A DNA stretch of 64,000 nt from Patiria miniata (lineage: Eukaryota; Echinodermata; Asteroidea; Valvatida; Asterinidae): assembly GCF_015706575.1 (NCBI RefSeq), contig NW_024037060.1:2191983-2255982 (forward strand), read 5' to 3'. The notes under the pieces were generated by a model that was given only the letters and a program-made list of their open reading frames with translations, was not told where the DNA came from and did not search any database. The position numbers were made by a program, and so were the translations under genes. Positions within the stretch are counted from its first letter, which is position 1. Every line of letters starts with the position of its first letter. Below, one piece after another: positions 1 to 12,800 of this stretch.

Positions 1-628
1 ATAATAAAAATACTGCTGTGAATCAACGAAACGAACGTTTCCAGAGTATATTTTACGAAATTATAAATCTCTGGGGTTAACTTAAGTTCATTTGCTTGCT
101 GCATCACAATATTGCCTTAAATTTCATGAAATTGAGGTGCGGCCATTTATATTGAAACTTGTGGTTACTTGTGTTAAACGCCACTAGAATATATTTTTGT
201 AGCGGTTGCTAACCGTTGAAATTTTGGGGCCTTGTTATTCCCGGGATTAATTACATATATTTTGTTTGCTTGAGGATAATTGAATTAAAATTTCAGATAC
301 TTATATTTTTCTAAATTTACTGTCGCCTGGAAATTCATTTTGTGCATCCTTGTTTCCTTCAATTTGGTTAGGGTCTGGATTTAGTAAAAGTCCCGTTGGC
401 TCTATTACCATCATCCGACAACGGTTGGTGTGATTGACGGGATTGTATTACAGATTCCCCCCTAGCAATAATTATTTATTTTACCACTCGGTAACACCTG
501 TATTTAAAATACGAGAGGAAAACTGGCGAAAAATATCAGAAAATGGACCGGTAAGGTATATTAAAATTGACTGTTTCGAGTGATTTAGCTTATGGGCCAT
601 CAGTCACTAAGATTGGTAGTGTTTTAAA
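1..628. repeat. Tandem repeat unit A
   Basis: This stretch recurs almost base for base at 1669-2283, starting with ATAATAAAAATACTGCTGTG and ending at GGTAGTGTTTTAAACC. Differences are a few substitutions and short indels, so the duplication is fairly recent. The left edge lies outside the window. No coding frame is apparent. The unit period from A to B is about 1668 bp. Confidence 0.9.
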
Positions 629-922
629 CCCACTGCGAGCAAAAGACTTACGATTCACTGTTTTATCGAAAAGTGTAATATCCACTGAGTTGAAACTTTT
701 TTTTAAGTCTTCTTGGAATTTTGATTGGTGATATTATCCAAAACGAACAAAATGCATGAAAAGCAAATGATTCTATATGCCTTTTAAGAAACGCCCCCCC
801 CCCCTCCAAAAAAACCCGACCAAACCAAGTAACGATTCGATTGAATAAAATTCACTCTAAAGTAGTCTTAACGTGTTGTCCCTAGTTTGAATCGGATGGA
901 GAGATTTTTGGTTTTACTCTTT

Positions 923-1068
923 GGGAATAAAAACACTAAACCCATCTGCCTTCTCCACAGCGACCTGCATTCTGCAGGGGTATGCAACCCCCGGCCTGTC
1001 TCAAAAAATATGGACCCGCTTTGAAGAGCTCGGGACCCCTGCATCGAAGTGGTGGATACCTTTCAAAC
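923..1068 (+). pseudogene. Decayed copy of Kazal inhibitor exon 3
   Basis: The acceptor tract and the start of the third exon of the downstream Kazal gene are recognisable: AATAAAAACACTAAACCC, then TTCTCCACAG, then a frame reading F-C-R-G-M-Q-P-P-A-C, against F-C-E-G-M-H-P-L-A-C in the intact gene. An insertion of about 19 bp follows the GGACCC segment. The third Cys and the DG..Y.N.C core are lost. No partner exons 1 or 2 were seen nearby. This looks like a relic of a duplicated Kazal gene, not a working exon. Confidence 0.75.
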
Positions 1069-1668
1069 AAACAAATTGTAACCACATCCTGGGCTCGACA
1101 CTTTTATCATATCCGATAATGTAGAACTTGTTTTCTTTCAAAGTAAATTTAGTTGTACATTTTCAGTTTTAATTGAGAACGGATTCCGCTACATACGCAA
1201 ACCCGTATTTTATTTCAACCCAACACATCTGTAATTTTTCTCCGACCGATATAAAATAGAGCATATAAAGGGGAGAATCATTTTAAAAAAAAAATTATAT
1301 TTCAAAAAAGAAACGTTCATCAACATTTCCTAATAAAAGCCTCCACACTATTGGCTGCCGAATCTTTAAGTGGCCAATCGCGATCGTGAAAGGAAAAGCC
1401 CGCGAAAGTTGTCAACATCAACGGCCGTCTGCGTGAGTTAGTCTGGCTCCGACAACAAAATAGTTTGACTGCTATGAGATATCAGGATCGTCTGGTAAGC
1501 TAAGGGAACCAACCAGATCTAGATTTTCGAGGCGCATTTCTGGTGCTGCACATTATCAGCATCAGTAGACTCGAATATGGACTTTGACGAAGCCTCTAGA
1601 CGTCCCTGGAAGTAACATATGCTTATCTAAAAATAAATGTTTTATGGCTTTTTTGTGTTTGCATGGGC

Positions 1669-2283
1669 ATAATAAAAATACTGCTGTGAATCAACGAAAC
1701 GAACGTTTCCAGAGTATATTTTACGAAATTATAAATCTCTGGGGTTAACTTAAGTTCATTTGCTTGCTGCATCACAATATTGCCTTAAATTTCATGAAAT
1801 TGAGGTGCGGCCATTTATATTGAAAATAATTGTGGTTACTTCGTGTTAACCGCCACTAGAATAGTTTTTTTTGAAATTTTGGGGCCTTGTTATTCCCGGG
1901 ATTAATAACATATATTTTGTTTGCTTGAGGATAATTGAATTAAAATTTCAGATACTTATATTTTTCTAAATTTACTGTCGCCTGGAAATTCATTTTGTGC
2001 ATCCTTGTTTCCTTCAATTTGGTTAGTCTGGATTTAGTAATAGTCCCATTGGCTCTATTACCATCATCCGACAACGGTTGGTGTGATTGACGAGATTGTA
2101 TTCCAGATTCCCCCCTAGCAATAATTATTTATTTTACCACTCGGTAACACCTGTATTTAAAATACGAGAGGAAAACTGGCGAAAAATATCAGAAAATGGA
2201 CTGGTAAGGTATATTAAAATTGACTGTTTCGAGTGATTTAGCTTATGGGCCATCAGTCACTAAGATTGGTAGTGTTTTAAACC
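1669..2283. repeat. Tandem repeat unit B
   Basis: Direct copy of 1-628 in the same orientation with high identity. It is followed by sequence that continues into a shorter, more diverged third copy. The part of unit A that holds the Kazal exon relic is missing between copies B and C. Confidence 0.9.
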
Positions 2284-2442
2284 AAATTTAGAGTGTACTC
2301 GTGACTTTTTGTATTGATACTTCTTAAAAGCCAGCCAGCTAACCAAATTATGAAAATCACAAATGGTATGATCGCTGTTTACTCTATTTGAAGTTTGTTG
2401 CTGCCTCGGCAAATGTGTATAGAAGACAAGATACAAATGTAT

Positions 2443-2838
2443 AGGCGCATTGCTTTTGGTGCTGCATGCACATAACTATGACTAAAGTGCTCATAAAATA
2501 TGAAACAGTATCTGCGGTAGACTTCAATATGGAGTTTGACGGAGCCTCCGACGCCATTGGATATGCTTTTCTAAAAATAAATGTATTGATGGCTTTTTGG
2601 TCTTTGTATGGGTATAATAAAATTATGCCGTGAGGCTACATTATACGAAAGTACGAAATATGGATTTTCTGTATTTAAAATATGACAGGAACACTGGAGG
2701 TGCGATTGCAATCAGTTATGACGAAAATTCAGAAAACGGACTAGTATTTTGGTATTGATTGCTTCGAGTGATTTAGCCTACCTTGGGTAAACAACTTAGA
2801 TTGGTAGTGTTTTCAACCAATCAACGTTTTGAGTGTAC
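2443..2838. repeat. Degenerate tandem repeat unit C
   Basis: Matches the junction region at 1531-1690 (GGTGCTGCA, TAGACT..AATATGGA, CTAAAAATAAATG, ATAATAAAA) and then the end of unit A/B (TTCGAGTGATTTAGC, TTAGATTGGTAGTGTTTT), with the middle deleted. The run of C at 2848-2859 follows. Confidence 0.7.
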
Positions 2839-3984
2839 CCCGTACCCCCCCCCCCCCCCATATCAACCCCTCGTTTCCTACAAGCTGGATCACACCATGT
2901 TCTTATTCGTCCAAGTTTCAGGAAATTCGTCTCATGTGGAGTTTGGCGCTGAATCGATCGAAAAAGTCAATCCGTTGTTATCATTCATTTTCGCGCTTCG
3001 GTCAGTCATATTCAGTTCGTGCACAGACCTTCAACAGTACGGAGTTAGAATAATAGTATTGTATAGCTTGGATAGGCTATTCATGAAATTGTTACTACTG
3101 AATTCAAATAACACCCTCTTTTCTTGGCATGGCGAGAGAGGATGATTGGAGTATGAAAACATACAATAATGACGCTTTTGTTACGCGTTCAAGCGTGATT
3201 TCATTGTTACTTTTGGTGAAATAAAAAACAAAGAACGTATATCTCCGTTTGATTTTCATTTAAAAAAAAACAGAAATACAAGCATTTGATTCATATGATG
3301 TTCCGCGGATTCATACAGTCCTTTGAAAAATCCTGGATCCACCATTGTCTAGATATAGTCTAACATTATAAATTCTCAATTTTTGACTTTCTCGAGCGAG
3401 TGCCTTCCGTTCTTTTTTTCACAAAAGCTTGGAGTCTCATGTCTTTACAATCAAACAAATTAATGAATCACTGCAATCAACGCAACTTAAATAAATAAAT
3501 AAATAAATAAACAGATCATTGGTCAGTTGGAGGGAGTGTGGTGAGCCACCATGTACCCCGTAGTCCCGCCCTTATTGGAGGGCGCTCTTTCCGCTCTGTA
3601 TTTGTACAAGCACTCTCTTTTTATTAGACTTTGTACCATGCATTACGAATGATTTCGACCCTTTCAATATTAAAGCAAAGTGCTGTTGAATGCTGTTGAC
3701 GTGACTAACGTGTAGGCCTATTCTGAAATTTACCAACAATACACGTGTCACTGCATTCAATATCGCTTGACGTATATGATATATTTACATTTCATTGGTT
3801 AATTAGACCTTGTATTAAACAATGAACAGGATAAGATAAAAAGGAAGCGGCGTCGGATTTCACAATAAAGTCTGTTACGTTCTCCGTCATCACTTTATAG
3901 TACAGAACACTGCGTTCGACGACATTATTAATTAAACACAGAAGCTGTAGTTGTTTGGAAAGACAAAGCCATATACTCTCCAAC
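2839..3984. other. Upstream region of the Kazal gene, no other gene seen
   Basis: Contains a C homopolymer, a short AAAT microsatellite near 3490 and AT-rich sequence. The region just before 3985 should hold the promoter and 5' UTR of the Kazal gene, but I could not pick out a convincing TATA box or initiator. ORFs here have no recognisable similarity. Confidence 0.5.
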
Positions 3985-4024
3985 ATGCGTCCGTTTGTTT
4001 TGCTGATCGGCATTGCAATCGCAG
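3985..4024 (+). CDS. Kazal gene exon 1
   Basis: Encodes the start of the signal peptide, MRPFVLLIGIAIA, then one base of a split codon; donor GTAAGT. Confidence 0.85.
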
Positions 4025-6105
4025 GTAAGTTGGCCCACTACAGATTCAGAATTATTTTATGCGTGTAATGTTACAACAGATACATGAGGAATGGATTTAA
4101 AAACAAGACAAAAACATGGACAGTTTTCTATAATTTCTGTCCTTTTTTTCCCAAACATCTGCTTTATTTGAAATCCGCCTGCGCCGCCTTCTCTCTTTCC
4201 TTGACGTATTTAGGATGACCGTCGTAACTTTGTTGTCATTTTTCAGTAAAATTACAAACAATATCTTGCAGATTTTGATGTTGTCATTGTACTTATTTTC
4301 TCACCCATTCTAAACGTCTTGCACATCGGCAAACACAGTTCAGATCGATTTTTAAACATTTTACTTCTGAAAACTTCATTTATGAAAGGCCATTCATTTT
4401 CTTCCACAAAAATACATACTTAAAGGTATTATTTTGTAATCCTTCATTGTGTCTCATCTTTCAATATTGTCCGCAGTGTTCCTCCTGACTGATTTCTGCA
4501 CTGCATTACCATTGGAACCAATGGAGGTGAGTTTTTCATGGTTTTTTGGTATTTCGTATGGCGAACGACTGAGAACCCATGTTTTCATATTGGGTGCAAC
4601 TGGGCATCCTGCCTCGTGAACACAATTTCCCCCACACGCATTAATCACCTCGTAACTATCAGATCAGACTAGACTGAGAAGTCAAGCTTGCACCCAGCTG
4701 ACTATCCATAGGCCTGCTGCAGTTGTACATACTGTTTATACTGTAGTATATATCATAACGAAAAGTGGTCATCTGTTTTCGTCAAGCTTACTTATATAGT
4801 CAAGATCAATTTTCAGAGTGCTCTTTTGCCATGGGCGGTGATCACGGGGGCACATGTCGCCCCCCCCCCCCAAAAAAACCCCAATATTTGTGGGTGGGAC
4901 CAAAAAAGTAATGCCCCCCAGCCTCAACAATTGTTCCCATGGCTGCACATTCAATTTTTACCACAGAGACCTAAATCTTCTAAATATTCTTCCAGCTTGA
5001 TTGTTAGACTATACTAAGTCTTCCAAAGAATTTTATGTTGTGAATTCATCAATAGATACTGCTAGAAATGAGCGTATGACACATGCAGCCTATCCACCAC
5101 GTGCGAACATGTACATTTGACAAGCGCCACCAAGTGGGGGTGCTCGGGGGGCTTGAACCCCCCCCCCCCCCCCCGCCCCAAGCGTAATTTTTATTCCTAG
5201 GAGGGTTAGGGGCAATGTCATGAATAATTCATGTTTATCCATGAGAACGGACAATGACATCAACAGCATTGTTGTTAGTTACTCAACTAGTTACATACAT
5301 TAAAGCATTTTAAAGAACGGTTGTCGTCGAGCTACCACACAGTAGCCTAGTGGATAGCGAGGTGAGCTATGGATACAAAGATCCCTGGTTCGAATCCACG
5401 TCGTCGCTGCTCATTTTCATCAGCTATTTTTCTTCTCCAAATCTATCACTAAGATAATTTTAAATTAAGGGGAAAATAGAACGAGAACCTATGTCTTGCA
5501 ATGATTCAAAGGAAAAACTGAATTATTCATGACATTGCCCCTAACCCTCCTAGGAACAAAAATTACGCCCCCCCCCCCCCAAGAGGTGGTCAATTTTTTT
5601 TTTTGTAATTTTTTTCCCCACGATTTTACCTTGGTGATATGTATGTGACCTATTTGTGAGTAGTATAATAGGGGTGTAAGTGGAGCAGCCAACGTCACTC
5701 GTCCGTCCCCCCCCCCCCCCAAAAAAAAACCAATTTTTTTTCTGCGGCCATAATGTTTTGAAAAAAAATTTACTTCTAAAAAATTTGAAAAAAAAGAAAT
5801 TGTGGGCCCCCAAACCAAATCCTGGGTGCGCCACTGCCCCCCCCCCCCCCCCCCCCCCGCAGTTTAAATTTTCAAGCATGGTCCCACGTCCCTGCAGTTG
5901 GCAATAAAAGCACTAAACCCCACCGTCTTCTCCACAGTACCCAGGCTTCTGCGAGGGTATGCACCCCCTGGCCTGTCCCAGAAATCTGGACCCACAATGC
6001 ACCATCGATGGGTCGGTGTATGCCAACAAGTGCCTGCTGTGTGGAGCGATCCTGTACGGCGAACAACCCCAAGATGTCCCATTTGAGCCATGCGATCGCG
6101 AGTAG
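3985..6105 (+). CDS. Secreted single-domain Kazal-type serine protease inhibitor (3 exons)
   Basis: Coding exons 3985-4024, 4477-4526 and 5938-6105 join in frame to 85 residues. Exons 1-2 encode a hydrophobic signal peptide (about residues 1-23). Exon 3 encodes one Kazal domain with cysteines at 35, 43, 51, 62, 65 and 82; the spacing 7-7-10-2-16 is that of pancreatic secretory trypsin inhibitor. The core reads C-T-I-D-G-S-V-Y-A-N-K-C. The residue two after the second Cys, the P1 contact residue in this family, is Arg45, so trypsin-like targets are expected (inference). All introns are GT-AG. A decayed copy of exon 3 lies 5 kb upstream, suggesting a former tandem cluster. Physiological role (egg, coelomic fluid, gut or antimicrobial) cannot be told from sequence. 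Confidence 0.88.
4477..4526 (+). CDS. Kazal gene exon 2
   Basis: Encodes VFLLTDFCTALPLEPME, the end of the signal peptide and the mature N-terminus. Acceptor CCGCAG, donor GTGAGT, leaves phase 0. Confidence 0.85.
5165..5580. mobile_element. Inverted-repeat (MITE-like) element in Kazal intron 2
   Basis: The arm at 5182-5232 (GCGTAATTTTTATTCCTAGG ... GAATAATTCA) is the reverse complement of 5519-5568. Each arm is about 50 bp and is bordered by long C runs. A tRNA-like SINE head lies between the arms. No transposase is present. Confidence 0.75.
5338..5412 (+). repeat. tRNA-derived SINE head
   Basis: TAGCCTAGTGG resembles a pol III A box and GGTTCGAATCC a B box, 40-odd bases apart. It does not fold as an intact tRNA, so a SINE fragment is likelier than a tRNA gene. 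Confidence 0.6.
5938..6105 (+). CDS. Kazal gene exon 3 (Kazal domain and stop)
   Basis: All six Kazal cysteines lie in this one exon, as is common for Kazal domains. Acceptor TTCTCCACAG; ends in TAG. Confidence 0.9.
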   Translation, partial: YPGFCEGMHPLACPRNLDPQCTIDGSVYANKCLLCGAILYGEQPQDVPFEPCDRE

Positions 6106-7074
6106 CCGATGGGCCTAAGTTTAACACCAGAGGGCGCTTTTTTTCTTGTTACGATTTATAATCAGAAACGTCACAACCGCTGAGCCGTAATCGGGGGGAG
6201 TAGGCGATTTAAAACGCCTACACCCGTCTTCTGGTTTCGTTGTTAACATTGGGTTCTTGGAAGGGACGATATCGAAAGAAAAAAAAAATTTAAATTAGTT
6301 AAAAATATTCGCTTTGTGCTCTTCAACAGGACTTGTTCTCTCATAGATCAAAAACGGATACAGGTTTTTCAAAAAGGGAGTCGGCTGGGACTTTCAAGTC
6401 AAAGTTTTTTTAAAGGTGTGGTTGGATGAGGTTTTGCAGTCAACGTATATATAAAAATATGCCTGATGCACTGAATCAAGATTGACAACATTGAGTGACA
6501 ATGTTTTCCAACGTAATAACATTGGTCATGTGACACAATTTAAAATGTCTGTAGTAAGTGCTAGCCCGTTAGACTTTGGTCAATGTATCATTGCTACATT
6601 TTCAACAAAGCCCTGGTAATTCATTCTCGTTATGGTTTACATTGGTTCCTTCATTAAGTTCATGCATTTCATATTTCTCTATTGCTATTGTTTGTGCAAC
6701 ATGTTACATTTGGGGTTTTTTCTACTGTGTTGATTGTTGAGCTCGGGTCCTATCCTTTGATATACCCAATCTACAAATAACTTACTTTAGGGGGCCAATA
6801 TACTCGACAAGCTGTACTTTTTATGGACCCCATCCATATTTGTCATTCAAATTATAATTTATTTCCATTGCATTATGTATACTCTTATCCATACTTTCTG
6901 TATATATTGTTCACATTCTTGTTTGGAATTGGAAACAAAGTGAAGTTAATACTTGAACGTTGCTGAGAGCTTAAAGCTGTTGCTCGTCACGTATGAAGTC
7001 GATTCTGGAACAGTCGAACCCTAAGAAATTAAGAAATTAATAAGCTAAAAGATCTAAAAGACACCAAAATCAAT

Positions 7075-7135
7075 CCACGAGGTGTACCAGGTGGGGTTCG
7101 AACCAGCTTAGGAAGCTGAGGGTGCATGCCGTGCG
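7075..7135 (-). repeat. tRNA-like fragment, resembles the 3' half of tRNA-Arg(CCT)
   Basis: On the minus strand a TTCCTAAGC anticodon-arm-like segment is followed by GGTTCGAACCCCACCTGG. This resembles the T arm and acceptor end of tRNA-Arg(CCT), with bases deleted between. No 5' half or complete cloverleaf was found, so it is a pseudo-tRNA or SINE remnant. Confidence 0.35.
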
Positions 7136-8924
7136 TCCCCGAGAGCTTAAAAACCCATACGAGTCCCGTTTGACAGCAGTCAACAATGTGCTTATGGGCA
7201 TGTCTAAACGCTTTACCCATTATTTTTTACAGTGTAGAGCTGTGGCTCCAAGTTCGGACAATATTGTGCACAATAGGGTGATAGGCATAGTATATTTGAA
7301 ACAAAACAAGAAAGAAGAATTATTATTAATCATCACTGCAATGTTCATTTTGTTCTGCTTTATCATTACAACTAATATTTCTGAGGTACCTGTTCCATTA
7401 TTTTTTTTTATTAGCCCAAAAAACCACGTTTATGTGAATATTACTCAAATTTCAGTGAAAAATTCATTGAAAACTGAAGAACCTTGTTTACACCTTGTCA
7501 TAATAACAAGTGTTGTTGAGTAATAATAGAAAAGGACTAATCATAAACGAATTTCCCATGGTGTCATTTTGTTTGCATAGCTGGAGTCGTGTATAGCGAG
7601 CGACCTTCAGACTATTGTGGTCTTGTTTATTCAACGCCCGCTGAACACAATGTTATATTGATTAATATCATTAGCGGAAACAACAGATTTTTTTGTTCAT
7701 GGACAAACGACAGAAATGTACATTATGAGGCCTACCTTATTTCCTGGAAGGTTTTGGGGACGTGGAGAAAAATATTTCCACGTCTGTTTTGATACATGAA
7801 TATTTCCCCCTTGAGAAAAAGGGGGTGTCCCATTGTAAGGGGAATTTGTAAATTATCAAATTGGTTCTTTTTTCATATTAAAACCAATTATTTGATAGCA
7901 AATAGTGATAAATGTTGCACAAATTGATATCGGATATATAGAGTGTACAACCATGACAACGTTTATATTTGTTGCTGTGTTATATACACAAATGCATACA
8001 CAACAAAGCTCGGGTAGATCATTATATTCATTTTACTGCATTCGGTAAAAATGATGAAACATAACTGAGAAACGAGTCTAAATTTCACCATTTTTGGTTT
8101 TTTTTACACTGAACTGAAACAACGCACAACCAAACTAGTGTCGCGCCCGATCACAAAAACAAAGGCCAAGTTTTATTTATTACAAAGAGCCAGTTCTACA
8201 GGCAAAATGCCCAAGTTATTGCTGTTTTCTTAATTAACATGATGAAATAATCCTGAAATGTTGAAAACATGATTCGAGTAGCTAAAGATGGATGAATATT
8301 ATTATTGCTCAAAATTGTATACTGTTAAACAAAACATTAAGCCATATGAAGTACACTGACCCCCCTCCCCCCCCCCCCAAGGTTTCACTGCTGGAGACGG
8401 TTATTTAAAGCGTTAAATTATTACTTCACGAAATGGAAATTCTGAACCCTTAGAAGGCCTATCCCAAGTAAGGAAACAATTTGGTGGTGACACAGAAGAT
8501 TCGAATACCAACTGTATCTACCAAGATTTATTTTGGAGATTAATGTCAAAAATGATGCTCTGGAAATAATTTTCAAAATGCCCAAAGACCCAAAAATGAA
8601 ACCAATCATAGCTTAAATGATAGTGAAAATAGGAAGACTTCAAAATAGCAAGCTGAAATATAAGAAATCAACCCATACGTATACAAATTTAAAGAAATTC
8701 ACACAATTACCTGCGCAACAAAATAAACTTAAGTACCTGTACCTACAACTGAGAAAATTTAGGATTCCTCGAAAATAAACCAAAAAAGTAAAATTTACAT
8801 TATTTCAAAACACCTTAAATTGTTTTTCTTCCCCAATAAATTGTCTAAATGAAAGAAAATATCTCAAATGACAAATTCAGAACATAATTAAATGAATAAA
8901 AAAATCTAAGATATAATTAAAAGA

Positions 8925-9040
8925 TGCAGTCCCCGTGCTATTTTGAAATTTTCACCCCGAAAAATGGATTTGCTCTTTCTTTTGAATGAGACATCAAATA
9001 AAAAAATCCACCAATGTTTACTTGAATATTTGTTGAAAAC
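8925..9040 (+). repeat. Partial copy of TTAA-flanked MITE family (same as 53998-54359)
   Basis: Shares CCCCGTGCTATTTT, CCCGAAAAAT and TTGAATGAGACATCAA with the left half of the full-length element at 53998-54359. Confidence 0.65.
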
Positions 9041-9160
9041 AGTTGAATTATTGGCAGTGAAATGCTGAGAAAAATACCTTTAAAGTTCCAACTGTTTTGT
9101 AGATGTGAATAAGAAAGATGCCCAATTGTTTTTTCCTTAAAAACGCTTTCATTTCACAAT

Positions 9161-9166
9161 TTTATT
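9161..9166 (-). terminator. Candidate PDIA5 polyadenylation signal
   Basis: AATAAA on the minus strand about 0.5 kb downstream of the PDIA5 stop codon. Other AATAAA-like hexamers occur in this AT-rich DNA, so the choice is tentative. Confidence 0.3.
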
Positions 9167-9681
9167 CTATTTCTTTAAAGTGCATGTATCAACAAATATG
9201 AAAATCTTTAAAAACAATTCTCAACTACGACCTGTGCCCTGTTTTGGCATCTCATTTTGCAAGAACACCTCACAATTGATGGTTTACTTATTATGCTGAT
9301 GATGCTGAAAGGATGTATTGTATATTGTGTAGTATTGTTTTGACTCCATCTGTTTTAATGCAAAAAACCGTTTGTGAGTTTAGAAACGTTTAGAAAATTA
9401 AACACATTGTTAAAGCCATTACACTACAGATTTACAAAATATGGCGCATTTCACAAAAATAATAAAATATGAAAGAGCAAAGGTCGTGACCCCAATTCCT
9501 CATGACCTCATGTTGACCCCAAGGTTGATATTCTTCAGGATGAATGTCAAGTCACAGGTAAATTTTGGGGGGGTAAATGGGTATAAAAAGAATTCCCTCC
9601 ACCTCCAAACCGTGTATGTAATAATATAAAATGATAAACCGAAATGGTTGCTACGAACACCACTTTGCCCGGTAGCTGTCA

Positions 9682-9842
9682 TCAGAGCTCTTCTTTTGGC
9701 TGGTCCCCGGCTCCGCTTTTCAGGCTTTGCATAAAGTTGTAAAAATCGCTTTTCGTCCGGCCGCCCTGGTATTCCGTGGGGGAGCCCTCCGTAAAAAGTT
9801 TGAAAGTAGGGAACCCTTGGACTTCGAAGTCGCTGCACAGAT
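9682..9842 (-). CDS. PDIA5: PDIA5 exon 23 (C-terminus, KEEL)
   Basis: Encodes LCSDFEVQGFPTFKLF, the last helix, and a tail ending QPKEEL then TGA. KEEL is a KDEL-like ER retrieval motif. Confidence 0.92.
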
Positions 9843-12800
9843 CTAGGATGAAAAGTAAGAATCCAAAACCAATCTTAAGTCTTTAACAATTGTCTGTAGC
9901 CAGTTGAACAATGACTGATCAAATTTAATAAAAAATACTTTTCTCACAAAGTTCATCCTCTCAAATGATTCGCAGCTGTTCTTTTCAATGAATCAAAGCA
10001 AAGAATTTCTGCTAATTATAACAGATTATTCTGAACTAATAGTTACCATATTCCACAGTACCCTTATGGGTTTTTTTTCTTCATAATTTTACAATCCAAT
10101 GCATAAAACCCCTATTCAATAAGAACCATTATAAATGATGTGCATACGGGATATGGGTCATTCTATAAATTTATAGCACAAAGTGTGACATTTTTCCCAT
10201 CCATGTTACTTCGGAACTTTGTAATTTGCCATACATGTGTCATCATAAACAATGACTTCAAGTTAATTTTTATTTGTTAGGTAGGTTATTTGCTTCACAT
10301 AATCTCTCTTGCAGGAAGAATACAATAAGCAGACATGCAACTAGAAATCCCACAAAAAACGAGGAAATTCAAAGCGGCACGAGAGTTTGTACAGTGTTTA
10401 TAAAGTTTTTAATGGCACACATGGAAAGTTGCAAACAAGGAAATCCACTGATCCGAGGAGAAGTTGCATGCCTGAATAAGGATGGTATCCAGAATTATGA
10501 AATCATAGATGTTGGATGTAACAGGGACAAGAAAAATTAGGGATTGGTCATCTTCATCCTTTCTTCCTTGAGGTGGCGAGAGTCCATGGCCAGACCTTAC
10601 CTCTTTCCACAGTACAGTCCACAGCAGCCAGCTCCATCCCTTCCTCGTCTTTGACTACCTGGGCCGCGTCCTGGAACGCTGGCTTTGCGGCCTTGCAGTG
10701 ACCGCACCACGGAGCGTAGAACATCGTCAAGACGTACCGGTTGGTCTCCGTAAAAGACTTGAAGTTTGCCTGGGTGAGATGGTTGACGGCGCTGGGCACG
10801 TCGCTCCACTTGGGTTCCGGGGTAGGGGGGATTGGCGTGGCCGCTTCACTTGGACTGATTCGAAAAGAGAGTTTTAAAGAATTCAAAGGTTTTAGAACGA
10901 CAGCCGATTTCACGAAATTTAGGCAATGGCGTTACTCTACGTTTCATGCTGCCCGTCTTTGTGGAACCTGTTTTTGCTCAACATAATGTCGACACAAGAC
11001 ACTCACAGCTTTGTGCTTGTAGTAAATGACTCGCTCTTTTACCTTTGACAGAATTTTTAGAGTTGCCCCACAATTCCACAGGAAATTGGACAAAACAATG
11101 GCGGGCAGATGTTATTCAATGACTATTTTTGTCTGAACAGAATTTATACACAAACAGCGGTCGTAAATGCTGTTATTATCCTCGTCCGAGATGTTTAAAT
11201 GATTTAAAACATGGCGCAGCTACGCCAAGTTTCGTGAAAACAACTGTAAATTGTTGAGTAAATCCTACGAACTCTTTCGTGAAATCGGCTGCGATGTCGA
11301 AAACTCCAGAATGTGTATTCATATGAAGGAGGCGAACTATTCCCAGAGGGAACAGCCTCAGAACACGAGCAGCCAACTTAACAGACTTCAGGCAAATAGC
11401 ATAAGTCCACTCGCTCCACATTTTATTGTGCAGGTTTCCCTGCAAGATACATCACATTTCATGCTGTGTGTACGAGTCCACACTTTATGCATAAAATAAT
11501 GATCTGATACACCGTGCCCTCTGGAGACATGCACACAATAGGGAACAAAAGAATGTATACGTCTCAACAGGGCAATTTCTATAGATGAATACATCTCCAC
11601 AAGGTTATCAAGAAATAGATATATGTATTTTACTAAAAAAACTAGGAATTTCAAAGGAATGTTGATCTGTCACAAAATGGAAGAGTTTTAGAAAAGGGCT
11701 ATTAAGTCAGAATTTCAGCCAAGGAAATTAATTCTGTTTAAAATAAGAGCATTTTGAAATTACACTTTCAAACTCGAAAACTTCACCACACGAGAACAAA
11801 GAAATGTCTCCACAAGGATACAAATTTCAGTATGTGTGGTTTTACACGTTCAATTTTGGTGACGTAAGAAATAGTATATTTCATCAGCAAATGGATGGTT
11901 TACAGACAAATGTGATTGCCATGGAGCCTGACATACATGCAAAGTTATAAAAGAATGAACTTACTTGTTCATAAAGTCGACAATGTTTTCTGTAGACCGT
12001 CCCGACACGTAATCATTTGCTTCTCCATTTCTGTTAACATTGGTAATAGGAGAGAGATACATAGACAAATCATGACTTTATATAACTAGAAGCTTTGCAG
12101 GTTGGAGTGCTGGGTTTTAGTCTGTGGTTAAACTACTTATATATACGGTCGTTGGCAGACCAAGTGAATAAAAGGATGCGACAATAGGTTTCTGGAGATG
12201 ACCCTCCATGCTGGAAGGGGGGGGGAGCTGGACACCACGTGATTGATTAGGGTGCCGTTCAATTCGAACCCTTCAGGACACTATCGAACAATAGGTGGCG
12301 CCATTTGATGTAGCATAATTGCCAACAGACTCACACTTTTGCCAACATAACAAATTTGCCAGTGGAGGTGACTACCCCCGCCCCCCCCCCTTCCCCCATA
12401 TCCACCCTCTAGGGACACCCCTTGCGACATCTTTGAGTAAAAGTAAAGTCTGGTTCATCAAGCAGACGTTCATCTCTGGTTGCCTCGGCATGAAATGAAT
12501 GAGAATATTTCTATTCCCCCACCCCTGATGGCATGCCATTCCACTGCAAGTTACTCCCCAGCTAATATCGGTACCCAAATATACTCCCTGGTGGACACAG
12601 GCAAGTTGGGGTGAAGTAGCTTGCCCAAGGACACAAAATATGGCCAGCAGCTGGATTTGAACCCCCTGACCCTCTGATCATGAGTCACAAACCCTAACCA
12701 CTAGGCCACACTCCCCGACTGACATCTTAGAGTGGTTCGATATGTTCTGCACTGAGTACAGCTGAACATTGAAAGTTTGGCTTTTACTGATGAACAGCTA

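Larger units (their letters stand above)
6106..9681. other. Intergenic region between Kazal gene and PDIA5
   Basis: No gene was recognised. The first part should include the Kazal 3' UTR and the last part the PDIA5 3' UTR. The longest ORF here (7122-7523) has no recognisable domain and reads like translated AT-rich intergenic DNA. Confidence 0.6.

Noticed and set aside
5489..5907. Gly- or Pro-rich ORFs around 5500-5900
   Set aside because: Produced by C and G homopolymers in a Kazal intron.
7122..7523. 133-codon ORF on the + strand
   Set aside because: No recognisable domain, low-complexity AT-rich coding, no splice partner and no start context; likely chance.
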